64,000 nt of DNA from Rhizobacter sp. (GTDB taxonomy: Bacteria; Pseudomonadota; Gammaproteobacteria; Burkholderiales; Burkholderiaceae_C). Made by a program: the position numbers and the translations under genes. The stretch's first letter is position 1; each line of letters begins with the position of its first letter. Of this stretch, positions 50,678 to 59,454 are shown one piece after another. The notes below the pieces were generated by a model. The model did no database searches, was not told the DNA's origin, and saw only the letters and a list, made by a program, of their open reading frames with translations. Where the stretch lies: contig JAHBZQ010000001.1 of the NCBI GenBank assembly GCA_019635355.1, positions 2,542,001-2,606,000 of the forward strand, given 5' to 3'.

Positions 50678-52261
50678 TCATCTGGCCTTCTCGCTCAGGG
50701 TCACCCACTTGTACGGCATGAAGTTGTCAGCCAGCTGCACGAGGGTCACGCTCTTCTTCATCGCCCAGGCCAGCGACTGCTGGTGCAGGGGCAGGTGGCC
50801 GATGTCGGCGGCGTGCGCATCGAACGCCTCCTTGATCATCGCGTTGCGTTTGGCCTGATCGGTTTCGCTCTGGATCCTGAGCGTGAGTTCGTCGACCTTC
50901 GCGTTGCTGTAGGCGCCGAGGTTGAACTGGCCCTGGCCCTTCTCGGTCGGCGTGGCCATCAGCGCCGAGAGCGCGTTGTGCGCGTCGTAGGTGCTCGGCG
51001 TCCACCCCAGCAGGTAGAAGCTCGTGTCGCGGCGAAGGATCTTCGGGAAGTAGGTGACCTTGGTCTCAGTCTGCAGGTTCACCTTCACGCCAACGCGCGC
51101 CAGGTTGGCCGCCACCGCCTGGCAGATGTCGGCATCGTTGACGTAGCGGTCGTTGGGGCAGTTGAGCGCGACTTCGAAGCCGCTCGGGTAGCCGGCTTCG
51201 GCCAGCAGCTTCCTCGACGCCTCGGGGTCATAGGGCAGGCGCTTGTTCTGGTCAGATGAGAAGCCACGGATGCCCGGCCCCACCATCAGCCCCATCGGCA
51301 AGGCCGCGCCGCGCATCACCCGGCTCTTGATCGTCTCGATGTCGATGGCCTGGTAGAAGGCCTGGCGGACGCGCTTGTCTTTGAACGGGTTCTTGCCCTT
51401 GACGTTGGAAAAGAGCAGCTCGTCGCGCTTCTGGTCCATGCCGAGGAAGATGGTGCGCAGCTCGGGGCCTTGCATCACCTTGAGGGTGGGCGAGGCCTTG
51501 ATGCGCTCGACGTCCTGCAGCGGCACCGGCTCGATCACGTCGACTTCGCCCGACAGCAGAGCCGCCACGCGCGTGGCGGCGTTGCCGATCGGGGTGAAGA
51601 TCACCTCGGTCACGTTGCCTTCGACCTTGTCCCAGTAGGCGCCGTGGCGCACCAGCACCGTTCGCGAACCGGGCTGGCGCTCCTTCAACCTGTAAGGCCC
51701 CGTGCCATTGGCCTTGAAGCTCGCGGCGTTCTCGATGCCTTTTCGTCGGTCGACCGGAGCGAGCGCCTTGTTCTCCTCGCACCACTTCCGGCTCATCACA
51801 TACACCTGCGTGAGCACATCCGGCAGGATCGGAAACGGCGTGAGCGTCTCCACTTCCACCGTGTGATCGTCGAGCTTGCGCACCTCCTTGAAGGTGTTGG
51901 TGTAGCCCTGCATGTCGGAGCCCGCACCGGCCGCCCGGTTGAAGGAGAAAACGACGTCGTCCGCGGTGAACGGCGTGCCGTCGTGGAATTTCACGCCGCG
52001 CCGCAGCTCGAAGCGCCAGACGTTCGGCCTGGGCTGCGACCACCTCGTTGCCAGCCCGGGGGTGAGGCCCAGCTGCTTGTCGCGCGCGACCAGCGGCTCG
52101 TACACGTTGCCGGTGAACGTGAGCTGCAGCGACTCGTTGAGCGAGTGCGGATCCATCGACATCGCATCGCCCTGGTTGGCCACGCGCAAAGTCACGGCCT
52201 GTGCGGCGCCGGCCGCCAGCGCCAGGCCCAGTGCCATCGAGACGAGGTGACAGGTCTTCAT
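50678..52261 (-). CDS. ABC transporter periplasmic substrate-binding protein, SBP family 5
   Basis: 527 residues. Signal peptide ending GAAQA. Family 5 features include DAMSMDPHSLNESLQ, RFELRRGVKFHDGTPFTADDVVFSFNR (in blocks) and NGTGPYRLKERQPG. It captures peptides, opines or similar solutes for the DppBCDF-type transporter. Its gene lies between the two permease genes rather than before them. The longer upstream frame is only a shadow of dppB. Confidence 0.92.
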   Translation of the reverse strand: MKTCHLVSMALGLALAAGAAQAVTLRVANQGDAMSMDPHSLNESLQLTFTGNVYEPLVARDKQLGLTPGLATRWSQPRPNVWRFELRRGVKFHDGTPFTADDVVFSFNRAAGAGSDMQGYTNTFKEVRKLDDHTVEVETLTPFPILPDVLTQVYVMSRKWCEENKALAPVDRRKGIENAASFKANGTGPYRLKERQPGSRTVLVRHGAYWDKVEGNVTEVIFTPIGNAATRVAALLSGEVDVIEPVPLQDVERIKASPTLKVMQGPELRTIFLGMDQKRDELLFSNVKGKNPFKDKRVRQAFYQAIDIETIKSRVMRGAALPMGLMVGPGIRGFSSDQNKRLPYDPEASRKLLAEAGYPSGFEVALNCPNDRYVNDADICQAVAANLARVGVKVNLQTETKVTYFPKILRRDTSFYLLGWTPSTYDAHNALSALMATPTEKGQGQFNLGAYSNAKVDELTLRIQSETDQAKRNAMIKEAFDAHAADIGHLPLHQQSLAWAMKKSVTLVQLADNFMPYKWVTLSEKAR

Positions 52262-52281
52262 CGTGCGTCCTCCGAGGCCAG

Positions 52282-53271
52282 CTACGCAGCGCGCCCGGTG
52301 GCTGGGCTTTCGATGCGCAGCCGCGGGTCCACCGCGAAGTAGAGCAAGTCCACCACCAGGTTGATGCAGACGAAGACCAGTGCGATCAGGCACAGGTACG
52401 CCGCCATCACCGGCACATCTGCAAACGCGACCGCCTGGATGAAGAGCAAGCCCATCCCAGGCCATTGGAACACCTGCTCGGTGATGATGGAAAAGGCAAT
52501 CAGCGAGCCCAGCTGCAAACCCGTGATCGTGATGACGGGCACGAGCGTGTTCTTCAGGGCGTGGCCGAAGTACACCACTCTGTCGGGCAGGCCACGCGCA
52601 CGCGCGAAGCGGATGAAATCCGTGCGCAGCACTTCCAACATCTCGGCACGCACGAGCCGCATGATTAGCGTGAGCTGGAACATCGCCAGCGTGATCGCCG
52701 GCAACACAAGATGCTTCCACCCATCGAGCGTGGCCAAGCCGGTCGTCCAAGGGCCCAGCGACACCACCTCTCCGCGGCCGAAACTCGGGAGCCACTGGAG
52801 TTGCACCGCGAAGACAAGGATCAGCACGATGCCGATCAGGAAGGTGGGCAAGGACACGCCGAGCAAGGAGACCGTCATCAGCATCTGAGACACCACCGAG
52901 CCGCGTTTCAGCGCCGCGTAGACGCCCATCGGCACACCCACCAGCAGGGCCATCAGCGCGGCCACGACGGCGAGCTCGAGCGTCGCCGGGAAACGTTCGA
53001 TCAAGAGACGCGACACCTTCTGCCCCTGGCGCAGGCTCAGCCCGAATTCACCCTGCACCGCGTTGCCGACGAAATGTGCGAACTGGACGGGAAACGGCTG
53101 GTTCAGCCCCAGATCTGCACGAAGCTGCTCGCGCTGGGCCGGCGTGGCGTCTTGCCCGAGCAGGTGAGTGACTGGGTCGCCCACGTACTGGAACAGCATG
53201 AAGGCCATGAAGGCCACCGTCAGCATGACGGCGATGGCTTGGGCCAGTCGGCGGAGGATGAAGACGAGCAT
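52282..53271 (-). CDS. dppB: Peptide ABC transporter permease (DppB type)
   Basis: 329 residues with about six membrane spans. The N terminus MLVFILRRLAQAIAVML is typical, as are GDPVTHLLG and the EAA-like loop EVLRTDFIRFARARGLPDRVV in parts. First gene of the operon, 108 bases from the porin stop and beyond the porin terminator, so probably separately transcribed. Confidence 0.92.
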   Translation of the reverse strand: MLVFILRRLAQAIAVMLTVAFMAFMLFQYVGDPVTHLLGQDATPAQREQLRADLGLNQPFPVQFAHFVGNAVQGEFGLSLRQGQKVSRLLIERFPATLELAVVAALMALLVGVPMGVYAALKRGSVVSQMLMTVSLLGVSLPTFLIGIVLILVFAVQLQWLPSFGRGEVVSLGPWTTGLATLDGWKHLVLPAITLAMFQLTLIMRLVRAEMLEVLRTDFIRFARARGLPDRVVYFGHALKNTLVPVITITGLQLGSLIAFSIITEQVFQWPGMGLLFIQAVAFADVPVMAAYLCLIALVFVCINLVVDLLYFAVDPRLRIESPATGRAA

Positions 53272-53315
53272 CTCGGGGTTTGTACAGCGGGACGGCGAGC
53301 TGTGTACGCAGGCAA

Positions 53316-53340
53316 TAAAAAGGCCACCCGAAGGTGGCCT
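53316..53340 (-). terminator. Rho-independent terminator of the porin gene
   Basis: On the minus strand GGCCACC-TTCG-GGTGGCC is followed by five Ts. A 7-base stem with a stable TTCG tetraloop lies about 40 bases past the porin stop and isolates it from the transporter operon. Confidence 0.92.
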
Positions 53341-53378
53341 TGAGAATCAATCCCGCGTCAAGGACGCAGGAACTTGAA

Positions 53379-54434
53379 TCAGAAGTCGTGACGCACACCC
53401 AGCGCGAAAGCGCTGTTGTTGGTCTGACCGGTCTCCTTGAACTGAGCGTAGTCGGCATAGACCTTCGTACGCTTGCTCAGGAAGTAGTCATAACCAATGC
53501 CGATCTTCTTCAGCTTCACGTCAGCAGGGACGCCAGCCAGCGGAGCGGCATCGGTGTTGCGCATCGTGTAGTGCGCCTTGATCAGGCCGGGGCCAGCCGG
53601 AGCCGTCAGGCCGATCGACAGGGCATCGGTATCGACGAGGCTATTGGTACGCGTTTCGCTGGTCGCATACGAAATCATCGGACGGATGAAGCCGAAGTTG
53701 TAGGCAAAGCCGGCGACGATCAGCGAGTTGCCATCAACGGCACCCGTCGTGGCAGAGAACGTCGGGGTGCCGCCATCGACCTTCTCGTAGGCCAAACCAG
53801 CGTAGATTGGGCCAGAGGTGAATTCAACGTTGACACCAGTGTCCCGACCAGCCGTGCCACCCTCGCCGAGGCCGACGGCCACGTTGGCGGTAAAGCCGCC
53901 CCAATTCGGGGTTTTGTAGCCGACGGTGTTGGTCGTGCGAGCACCCAGCCCCACAGCCGACGGCGTGCTGAAGTTCGCAAAGGTCAAAGCGCCGACCTGC
54001 GCAATACCACCGTAACCGAACGGGTCGGTCTTCAAGCTGACCCAGAATGCCGGCGAGTACCAACGGCCCATGTACACGCTGCCGACCATGCTGCTGGTCA
54101 GCTGGACATACGAACCACCCATCCAGAATGGCGTGCCGTTCTGAGCACCCGTATCGGGAGAAAAGCGATGCTCAATGAGGAACTGAGCCGACAGGCCACC
54201 GCCCAGATCTTCATTGCCGCGGAAACCCAGACGCGAGCCAGGGCCACCGTCGCGCACTTGCCATGCCTTGCTGGTGGGGCCTGTGCCCCAATTAGCCAAT
54301 GCACCGCCGGCAGTACCACCATTACCCTTGGCGACGCTTTCGTCGATGATGCCGTAAATCGTCACCGACGACTGTGCGTATGCGCCAGCGGCGTATGCGC
54401 CCAGCAGTGCGAGAGCGAGAAGAGATTTTTTCAT
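53379..54434 (-). CDS. Gram-negative porin, betaproteobacterial OmpC type
   Basis: 351 residues. Signal peptide ending GAYAQ, then SSVTIYGIIDESV, the usual first strand of Comamonadaceae/Burkholderia porins. RLGFRGNEDLGGGLSAQFLIE and PFWMGGSYVQL follow, and the protein ends ALGVRHDF with a terminal Phe for Bam recognition. A trimeric 16-strand diffusion channel is expected. AGGAGATAG precedes the ATG, and synthesis is likely high. Confidence 0.93.
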   Translation of the reverse strand: MKKSLLALALLGAYAAGAYAQSSVTIYGIIDESVAKGNGGTAGGALANWGTGPTSKAWQVRDGGPGSRLGFRGNEDLGGGLSAQFLIEHRFSPDTGAQNGTPFWMGGSYVQLTSSMVGSVYMGRWYSPAFWVSLKTDPFGYGGIAQVGALTFANFSTPSAVGLGARTTNTVGYKTPNWGGFTANVAVGLGEGGTAGRDTGVNVEFTSGPIYAGLAYEKVDGGTPTFSATTGAVDGNSLIVAGFAYNFGFIRPMISYATSETRTNSLVDTDALSIGLTAPAGPGLIKAHYTMRNTDAAPLAGVPADVKLKKIGIGYDYFLSKRTKVYADYAQFKETGQTNNSAFALGVRHDF

Positions 54435-54689
54435 TGCGACTATCTCCTAGGTTGAACACAAGTGGTCCCGGTCTCCCCCTTGGGTGCACCGGGCCGAACT
54501 CCTCAGCGGAAGTTGGCGTATTCCACCAGAGGGCCCATTCGCTGCAAAGCGTGACAACCGCAAATCAGGCGCAAATGTTGTCCGCGCACAACGAGAAAAA
54601 TGAGCCTGCGAACACCATGGAATCACCCATGAATCCACGTCAAAAAAGCGCTCGAAATGCGGCTCTTCGCCTAGGGTAATCTCGGGGGC

Positions 54690-55343
54690 ATGACGCGTAC
54701 ACAGACCGCACGCCCTCGCTCTCCGATCGACGACTGGATCAACGCAGCCGACAACGCATTGCGAACGCTCTCAGGCGCTCACACGGCAGCAAGGCCCACA
54801 CCAGCCCCCAAGGAAAACCCTCAGGCCTTGAGCTCAGATGAAGCGAAGCTGTCGGCGTCACTGATGCGGGTGAATCACGTGGGAGAGATTTGCGCACAGG
54901 CCCTCTACAACGCCCAACTGGTGGCCACCCGCAACCCAGGGCTGCGCGAGAGTTTTCGCCAGGCCGCGCGCGAAGAAACCGATCACCTCGCGTGGACCCA
55001 ACAGCGCCTGCGTGAACTCCACGCCCGCCCGAGCGTGTTCAACCCCTTGTGGTACGCAGGCGCCTTCGGCATCGGACTCATCGCCGGACGCATCGGCGAC
55101 GCCACCAGCCTCGGCTTCGTGGTCGAAACAGAAGCCCAGGTCGAGCAGCACCTCGCGTCTCACCTCGACCGTCTGCCCCCAGCAGACACCGCCTCGCGTG
55201 CGATCGTCGAACAAATGAAGGTCGACGAGGCCCAGCACGGCGCCCAGGCCCAGCAAGCCGGTGCGACGCAGCTTCCCGCCTCCGTCCGGTGGGCAATGCG
55301 CGCGGCCGCCAAGGTCATGACGACCACCGCGCATTACCTCTGA
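54690..55343 (+). CDS. coq7: Ubiquinone biosynthesis monooxygenase Coq7
   Basis: 217 residues. Di-iron ligands are visible in MRVNHVGEICAQALYNAQ, REETDHLAW, VVETEAQVEQHL and DEAQHGAQA. It hydroxylates the demethoxyubiquinone ring, the step done by UbiF in E. coli. It stands alone between the porin and the OsmC gene. The stop codon lies inside a 10-base tandem duplication. Confidence 0.94.
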   Translation: MTRTQTARPRSPIDDWINAADNALRTLSGAHTAARPTPAPKENPQALSSDEAKLSASLMRVNHVGEICAQALYNAQLVATRNPGLRESFRQAAREETDHLAWTQQRLRELHARPSVFNPLWYAGAFGIGLIAGRIGDATSLGFVVETEAQVEQHLASHLDRLPPADTASRAIVEQMKVDEAQHGAQAQQAGATQLPASVRWAMRAAAKVMTTTAHYL

Positions 55344-55356
55344 TCGCCTCTGATCG
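55337..55356 (+). repeat. 10-base tandem duplication at the coq7 stop
   Basis: CCTCTGATCG occurs twice head to tail, at 55337-55346 and 55347-55356. The first copy includes the TGA stop of coq7. The second lies in the short spacer before the convergent osmC-family gene. Confidence 0.85.
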
Positions 55357-55361
55357 GCGGC

Positions 55362-55784
55362 TCAGGCCTCGACGATCTCGTAGCTGGTGGTGATGTCGGC
55401 CGTCTTGGCCAACATGGCACTCGCCGAACAGTACTTCTCGTGTGACATCTGGATGGCGCGCTGCACCGCTTGGTCGGACAGGGCCTTCCCCGAGATCACG
55501 AAATGCATGTTGATGCGCGTGAACACCTTGGGGTCGGTCTGGGCGCGCTCGGAGGTCAGCTTGGCCTGGCAGCCGCGCACGTCGTGACGGCCGCGCTTGA
55601 GGATCAGCACGACGTCATAGGCGGCGCATGCGCCCGTTCCCGCCAGCACCGTCTCCATCGGCCGCGGCGCCAGGTTACGACCGCCACCCTCGGGCGCGCC
55701 GTCCATCGTCAGCACATGGCCACTGCCGGTTTCGGCCATGAAGGTCATGCCACCGGAGGACACCCAATTGATCGTGCATTCCAT
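55362..55784 (-). CDS. OsmC/Ohr family protein
   Basis: 140 residues from the ATG at 55784, with AGGA upstream. The two redox cysteines of the family are in GTGACAAYDVVLIL and HEKYCSASAML. These proteins reduce organic hydroperoxides with thiol or lipoyl donors. The sequence is closer to the general OsmC (YhfA-like) group than to Ohr. Confidence 0.88.
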   Translation of the reverse strand: MECTINWVSSGGMTFMAETGSGHVLTMDGAPEGGGRNLAPRPMETVLAGTGACAAYDVVLILKRGRHDVRGCQAKLTSERAQTDPKVFTRINMHFVISGKALSDQAVQRAIQMSHEKYCSASAMLAKTADITTSYEIVEA

Positions 55785-55864
55785 GCTGAATCCTGCTGCT
55801 CTCAAACGTCGAAGCCGCAGATTGTGCGGCGCCTTGCTTCACCCGTTTGGGTGGACAAAATTTA

Positions 55865-55893
55865 TTGCGGCGCAACATGCGCACGAGTACACT
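55865..55893 (+). promoter_or_regulatory. Putative promoter of a small transcript
   Basis: TTGCGG (55865-55870) and TACACT (55888-55893) are separated by exactly 17 bases, predicting a transcript start near 55900. Confidence 0.5.
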
Positions 55894-55899
55894 CTTGTC

Positions 55900-56002
55900 C
55901 ATCGATGTGAACGCTGTACCGCAAGGCGCACATCACCGTTTGTCTCCTCCACCTCCTCCATTGGTGGATTCAGCCCAAGGCAGCAATGCCTTGGGCTTTT
56001 TT
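55900..56002 (+). ncRNA. Candidate small RNA with anti-Shine-Dalgarno loop
   Basis: About 103 bases between a 17-spaced promoter and a strong intrinsic terminator. A C-rich tract (55943-55959) contains two copies of CTCCTCC-like sequence. The second is in the loop of a 6-base hairpin TCCACC/GGTGGA (55948-55953 with 55963-55968), whose loop exposes TCCTCC, complementary to ribosome binding sites. A C-rich loop plus a terminator hairpin is the plan of several Hfq-dependent bacterial small RNAs. An ilvA attenuator leader is the alternative, but I find no Ile/Val/Leu-rich leader peptide inside the transcript. Confidence 0.5.
55973..56002 (+). terminator. Rho-independent terminator upstream of ilvA
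   Basis: A perfect 10-base stem GCCCAAGGCA/TGCCTTGGGC (55973-55982 with 55987-55996), GCAA loop and six Ts. It points rightward although no protein gene ends upstream on this strand. Confidence 0.92.
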
Positions 56003-56078
56003 CTGGGTCACGGGTGCCCTCAGCCCCTGCCTTATGATCCGGCGCCCTTTTGTTCCCGCCGCATCTCCAGGAGCAGCC

Positions 56079-57650
56079 ATGACCGGCCCCCTTCGCACAA
56101 CGCCCAAACGCCGAGGCAAGGCGCCCAGGGACGACATCGGTCTGGCCGGCTACCTGCAGAAGATCCTGACCGCGCGCGTCTACGACGTCGCCATCGAATC
56201 CGCGCTCGAGCCGGCGAAGAATCTTTCGCGCCGCCTGGGCAACCAGGTGTGGCTGAAGCGGGAAGACACGCAACCCGTCTTCAGCTTCAAGCTTCGGGGG
56301 GCCTACAACAAGATGTCGGGCCTGAGTGCAGCCCAGCTCAAGCGGGGCGTGATCTGCGCATCGGCCGGCAACCACGCACAAGGGGTGGCACTCGGCGCCC
56401 ATCGCCTGGGCTGCAAGGCCTTGATCGTGATGCCGGTGACCACACCCAAGCTCAAGATCGACGCGGTACGCGCGCTCGGCGGCGAGGTGGTTCTGCACGG
56501 TGAGAGCTACTCCGACGCCTACCTGCACGCCCTCGAACTCGAGCGCAAGCAACAGCTGACCTTCGTCCACCCCTTCGACGACCCCGACGTGATCGCCGGC
56601 CAGGGCACGATCGCGATGGAAATCCTGCGGCAGCTCCAGTCACCGATCGACGCCGTCTTCGTCGCCATCGGGGGCGGCGGCCTCGTGTCCGGCGTGGCGG
56701 CGTACATCAAGTCGGTGCGCCCCGAGATCAAGGTGATCGGCGTGCAGACCACCGACTCCGACGCCATGGTGCGCTCGGTCAAGGCTGGTAAGCGCGTGCA
56801 GCTGGCCGAGGTCGGTCTTTTCTCTGACGGCACGGCCGTCAAGCTCGTAGGCGAGGAGACCTTCCGCCTCACCCGGGCCCTGGTCGACGACTTCGTGATC
56901 GTCGACACCGACGCCGTCTGCGCCGCCATCAAGGACGTTTTCCAGGACACGCGCAGCATCCTCGAGCCGGCGGGCGCCCTGGGTGTCGCCGCCATCAAGC
57001 AGTACACCGAGACGCACAAGCTGAAAGGCAAGACGCTCGTCGCCATCACCTGCGGCGCCAACATGAACTTCGACCGCCTGCGCTTCGTGGCCGAGCGTGC
57101 CGAGGTGGGCGAGGAGCGCGAAGCCGTGTTCGCGGTCACGATCCCCGAGGAGCGGGGCAGCTTCAAGCGCTTTTGCGAACTGATCGGCCCGCGCAGCGTC
57201 ACCGAGTTCAACTACCGCATCTCCGACGACCAACAGGCCCACGTGTTCGTCGGCCTGGCCACGAGCAACCGAGGTGAGTCAGAGAAGCTGACCCGCAATT
57301 TCACGAAGCACGGCTTCGCCACCGTCGACCTCACGCACGACGAGCTGGCCAAGCAGCACCTGCGCCACATGGTGGGCGGGCGAAGTGAACTCGCGCGCGA
57401 CGAGCGCCTCTACCGCTTCGTCTTCCCCGAGCGGCCCGGTGCCTTGATGCAATTCCTCTCGAGCATGCACCCCAGCTGGAACATCAGCCTTTTCCACTAC
57501 CGCAACCAGGGCGCGGACTACGGCCGCATCCTGGTCGGCATCCAGGTGCCGCGCGGCGACAAAAAGGCGTTCAAGGATTTCCTGGAAGGGCTGAGCTACC
57601 CGTGGGTCGACGAGACCGACAACCCGGCCTACCGCCTCTTCTTGCGGTAG
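56079..57650 (+). CDS. ilvA: Threonine ammonia-lyase, biosynthetic
   Basis: 523 residues from the ATG at 56079, with AGGAG upstream. PLP lysine is Lys71 in FSFKLRGAYN. Substrate and cofactor motifs are ASAGNHAQGVA and IGGGGLVSGVA. The C-terminal part has two ACT-like regulatory repeats (around FKRFCELIGPRSVTEFNYR and YRFVFPERPGALMQFL), the long, isoleucine-inhibited form. It makes 2-oxobutanoate for isoleucine. A terminator-like element lies just upstream. Confidence 0.95.
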   Translation: MTGPLRTTPKRRGKAPRDDIGLAGYLQKILTARVYDVAIESALEPAKNLSRRLGNQVWLKREDTQPVFSFKLRGAYNKMSGLSAAQLKRGVICASAGNHAQGVALGAHRLGCKALIVMPVTTPKLKIDAVRALGGEVVLHGESYSDAYLHALELERKQQLTFVHPFDDPDVIAGQGTIAMEILRQLQSPIDAVFVAIGGGGLVSGVAAYIKSVRPEIKVIGVQTTDSDAMVRSVKAGKRVQLAEVGLFSDGTAVKLVGEETFRLTRALVDDFVIVDTDAVCAAIKDVFQDTRSILEPAGALGVAAIKQYTETHKLKGKTLVAITCGANMNFDRLRFVAERAEVGEEREAVFAVTIPEERGSFKRFCELIGPRSVTEFNYRISDDQQAHVFVGLATSNRGESEKLTRNFTKHGFATVDLTHDELAKQHLRHMVGGRSELARDERLYRFVFPERPGALMQFLSSMHPSWNISLFHYRNQGADYGRILVGIQVPRGDKKAFKDFLEGLSYPWVDETDNPAYRLFLR

Positions 57651-57719
57651 CGCCAGGCTGAAGCCTCACAATCGCGGCACAACCCCTCTGGCCGCACTGA
57701 CTTTCCAGCAGACCTTGCC

Positions 57720-58784
57720 ATGCCCGTCAGCCGATCGCTCATCGCTCCCACCGCCAACCCGCTGCTCGAGCGGGCGCTGCGCGACAAGCTGAAGCGGCGC
57801 AGCGACACCGTCGGCCAGCTCGGCGAACTCGAGCCGCTGGCGATTCGCCTGGGCCTGATCCAGAACTCCCTCAAGCCCCGCTTCCGGGCGCCGCAAATCG
57901 CGCTGTTTGCCTCCGACCACGGGCTGGCGGTCGACGGGATTGGAGCGCCCAACCAGACCTCCACGGCGAAGCTGGTGCAGGGCCTGTTGAGTTCGCAGTT
58001 GCCGGTGGCGGTGTTCGCTCGCATCCAGGGCATGGACCTCAACGTCGTGGACTGCGGTGTCGCCGAGACGGTGGCCCCGCACCCACGCTTGATGTCACGC
58101 AAGATCGCCCACGGCACCCGCAACTGCCGGGTCAACATGGCGATGACGCTCGACCAGGCGCATGCGGCGATCCGCGCCGGCATGGAGATCGCCGACGCGA
58201 TGACGGGCAACCTGATCGCGTGCGCCGGCATCGGCGTGGGCTCGCACGAAAGCGCCGCGCTGGTGCTGTCGGCGCTCGCCAACGAACCGATCCACAACCT
58301 CGTCACCACGCCGATCATGGTGCCGGAAGACGAGGCCCGGCTGATGATGGTCCTTCAGGCCGCCCAGGTACGACACCGCGACCTGAGCGACCCGGTCGAA
58401 GTGCTGGCCGCGTATGGCGGTTTCGAGATCGCGATGATGGTCGGCGTGATGCTCGTGGCCTCGAGCAAACGGCGACTGATCATGGTCGACGGCATGCCGG
58501 CCTGCGCCGCGCTGATGGTGGCGGCGCGCATCGCGCCCACGGTCACCGAATACTGCGTCTTCTCGCGCAGCCATGGCCATCCGGGCCTCACGGTGGCCCT
58601 CGGCCTGTTCAAATCCCTGGCCTTGCTGGAGCTGGGCATGGAAAGCACCGACGGCACCGGCGCCACGCTGTCGTTCCCGCTGTTGCTGAGCTCGGCCGCG
58701 CTGCTGACCGAAGTGGCGGAAGGCGAAGACGCGGGACCGTCTCAGCCCGCGGACATGCCGAATTCGGTGCCCGGCAAACTCTGA
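57720..58784 (+). CDS. CobT-family phosphoribosyltransferase paralogue
   Basis: 354 residues with the CobT fold: FASDHGLAVDGI, VVDCGVAETV, ACAGIGVGSHESAALVL, YGGFEIAMMVGVML and VDGMPACAALMVA. True CobT transfers phosphoribose from nicotinate mononucleotide to dimethylbenzimidazole for cobalamin. Two deviations are visible. The N-terminal KPPGSLGRLE motif is RRSDTVGQLGELE. The catalytic glutamate, in the usual LGEGTGA, is Asp311 in STDGTGA. No other cobalamin gene is in the window. It may act on another base or be a divergent CobT; a database would probably label it cobT. Confidence 0.75.
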   Translation: MPVSRSLIAPTANPLLERALRDKLKRRSDTVGQLGELEPLAIRLGLIQNSLKPRFRAPQIALFASDHGLAVDGIGAPNQTSTAKLVQGLLSSQLPVAVFARIQGMDLNVVDCGVAETVAPHPRLMSRKIAHGTRNCRVNMAMTLDQAHAAIRAGMEIADAMTGNLIACAGIGVGSHESAALVLSALANEPIHNLVTTPIMVPEDEARLMMVLQAAQVRHRDLSDPVEVLAAYGGFEIAMMVGVMLVASSKRRLIMVDGMPACAALMVAARIAPTVTEYCVFSRSHGHPGLTVALGLFKSLALLELGMESTDGTGATLSFPLLLSSAALLTEVAEGEDAGPSQPADMPNSVPGKL

Positions 58785-58812
58785 CGCAACGCTCGCCCAC
58801 GCGAGCCGGGAT

Positions 58813-59406
58813 TCATCGAGCGTTGTTGGGCACGCCGCGCAGCGGTGCAGGCCGCGGCGTCGCGGGCGGTGGCACCTGCGCGCCCGGCGCGGGAATACCC
58901 GGCACCGAGATGGGTGGCCCAAGGGGCGCTGCGCCAGGCGAGTCCATCACAGCGCGGGGCAAGGTGCCGGTGGCCGGCGGCGGCAAGGCCGGCAGCTCCA
59001 AGACGAACGACGTGGGGCCTTTGTCCACCCCGATCGATGCGGTGCGCAGGCTCACGTTCTGCAACACCAGCTGATCTTCGATGCGAGCACCGGCGCTGAA
59101 GGCCCGCGCCGGCTTGCCATCGATCGAGATCAGCGCCACACCGGGCGTCATGCCTTCGGCCGCGGGTTTTGCCGCCATCACCCCGAGCAGGCGGAAACGT
59201 GTGCTGGCGGCCGGCGCCACTGCAACTTGTGCAACGGGTTCGGCACCAAAGAGACGTGAGAGGTCGCCGCGCGCACTGGTACTTTCACCAACCACGGCCG
59301 CGTTCAGCGGCACCGGGTCGGCGCGCACCACGAGGCGCATGCCCCAGAAAACAAGGGCTGCAGCCACCAAAGCCCAGATCACGAAAGCTGACAATCGCGC
59401 CATCAT
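58813..59406 (-). CDS. gspC: Type II secretion protein GspC
   Basis: 197 residues from the ATG at 59406. One membrane helix (about 6-24), then the homology-region domain with STRFRLLGVMAAKP, GVALISIDGKPARAFSAG and QLVLQNVSLRTASI. The C-terminal 50 residues are Pro-rich and no PDZ domain is present, giving the short betaproteobacterial form. It links the inner-membrane platform to the GspD secretin. It is transcribed away from gspG across 48 bases. Confidence 0.88.
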   Translation of the reverse strand: MMARLSAFVIWALVAAALVFWGMRLVVRADPVPLNAAVVGESTSARGDLSRLFGAEPVAQVAVAPAASTRFRLLGVMAAKPAAEGMTPGVALISIDGKPARAFSAGARIEDQLVLQNVSLRTASIGVDKGPTSFVLELPALPPPATGTLPRAVMDSPGAAPLGPPISVPGIPAPGAQVPPPATPRPAPLRGVPNNAR

Positions 59407-59454
59407 CGGACGATTATGATTCAACGCCCCGTTTGCAAGCCATCCGTGCAAGAC

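Larger units (their letters stand above)
55785..56078. other. Intergenic region between osmC-family gene and ilvA
   Basis: 294 bases between divergent genes. It contains a rightward promoter-to-terminator unit (55865-56002) described separately. After the terminator, TATGAT at 56033-56038 is a likely -10 for ilvA, with no strong -35. The ilvA ribosome site AGGAG lies about 6 bases before its ATG. Confidence 0.7.

Noticed and set aside
52262..52795. N-terminal extension of the binding protein by about 178 residues
   Set aside because: The extension is a shifted frame of dppB; a proper signal peptide begins at 52261.
55877..56040. A frame reading MRTSTLLSIDV then SPPPPPLVD through the ilvA-upstream terminator, suggestive of a proline-stalling leader peptide
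   Set aside because: Its ATG lies upstream of the predicted transcript start, it has no ribosome site, and it runs on through the terminator hairpin and into ilvA without an early stop.
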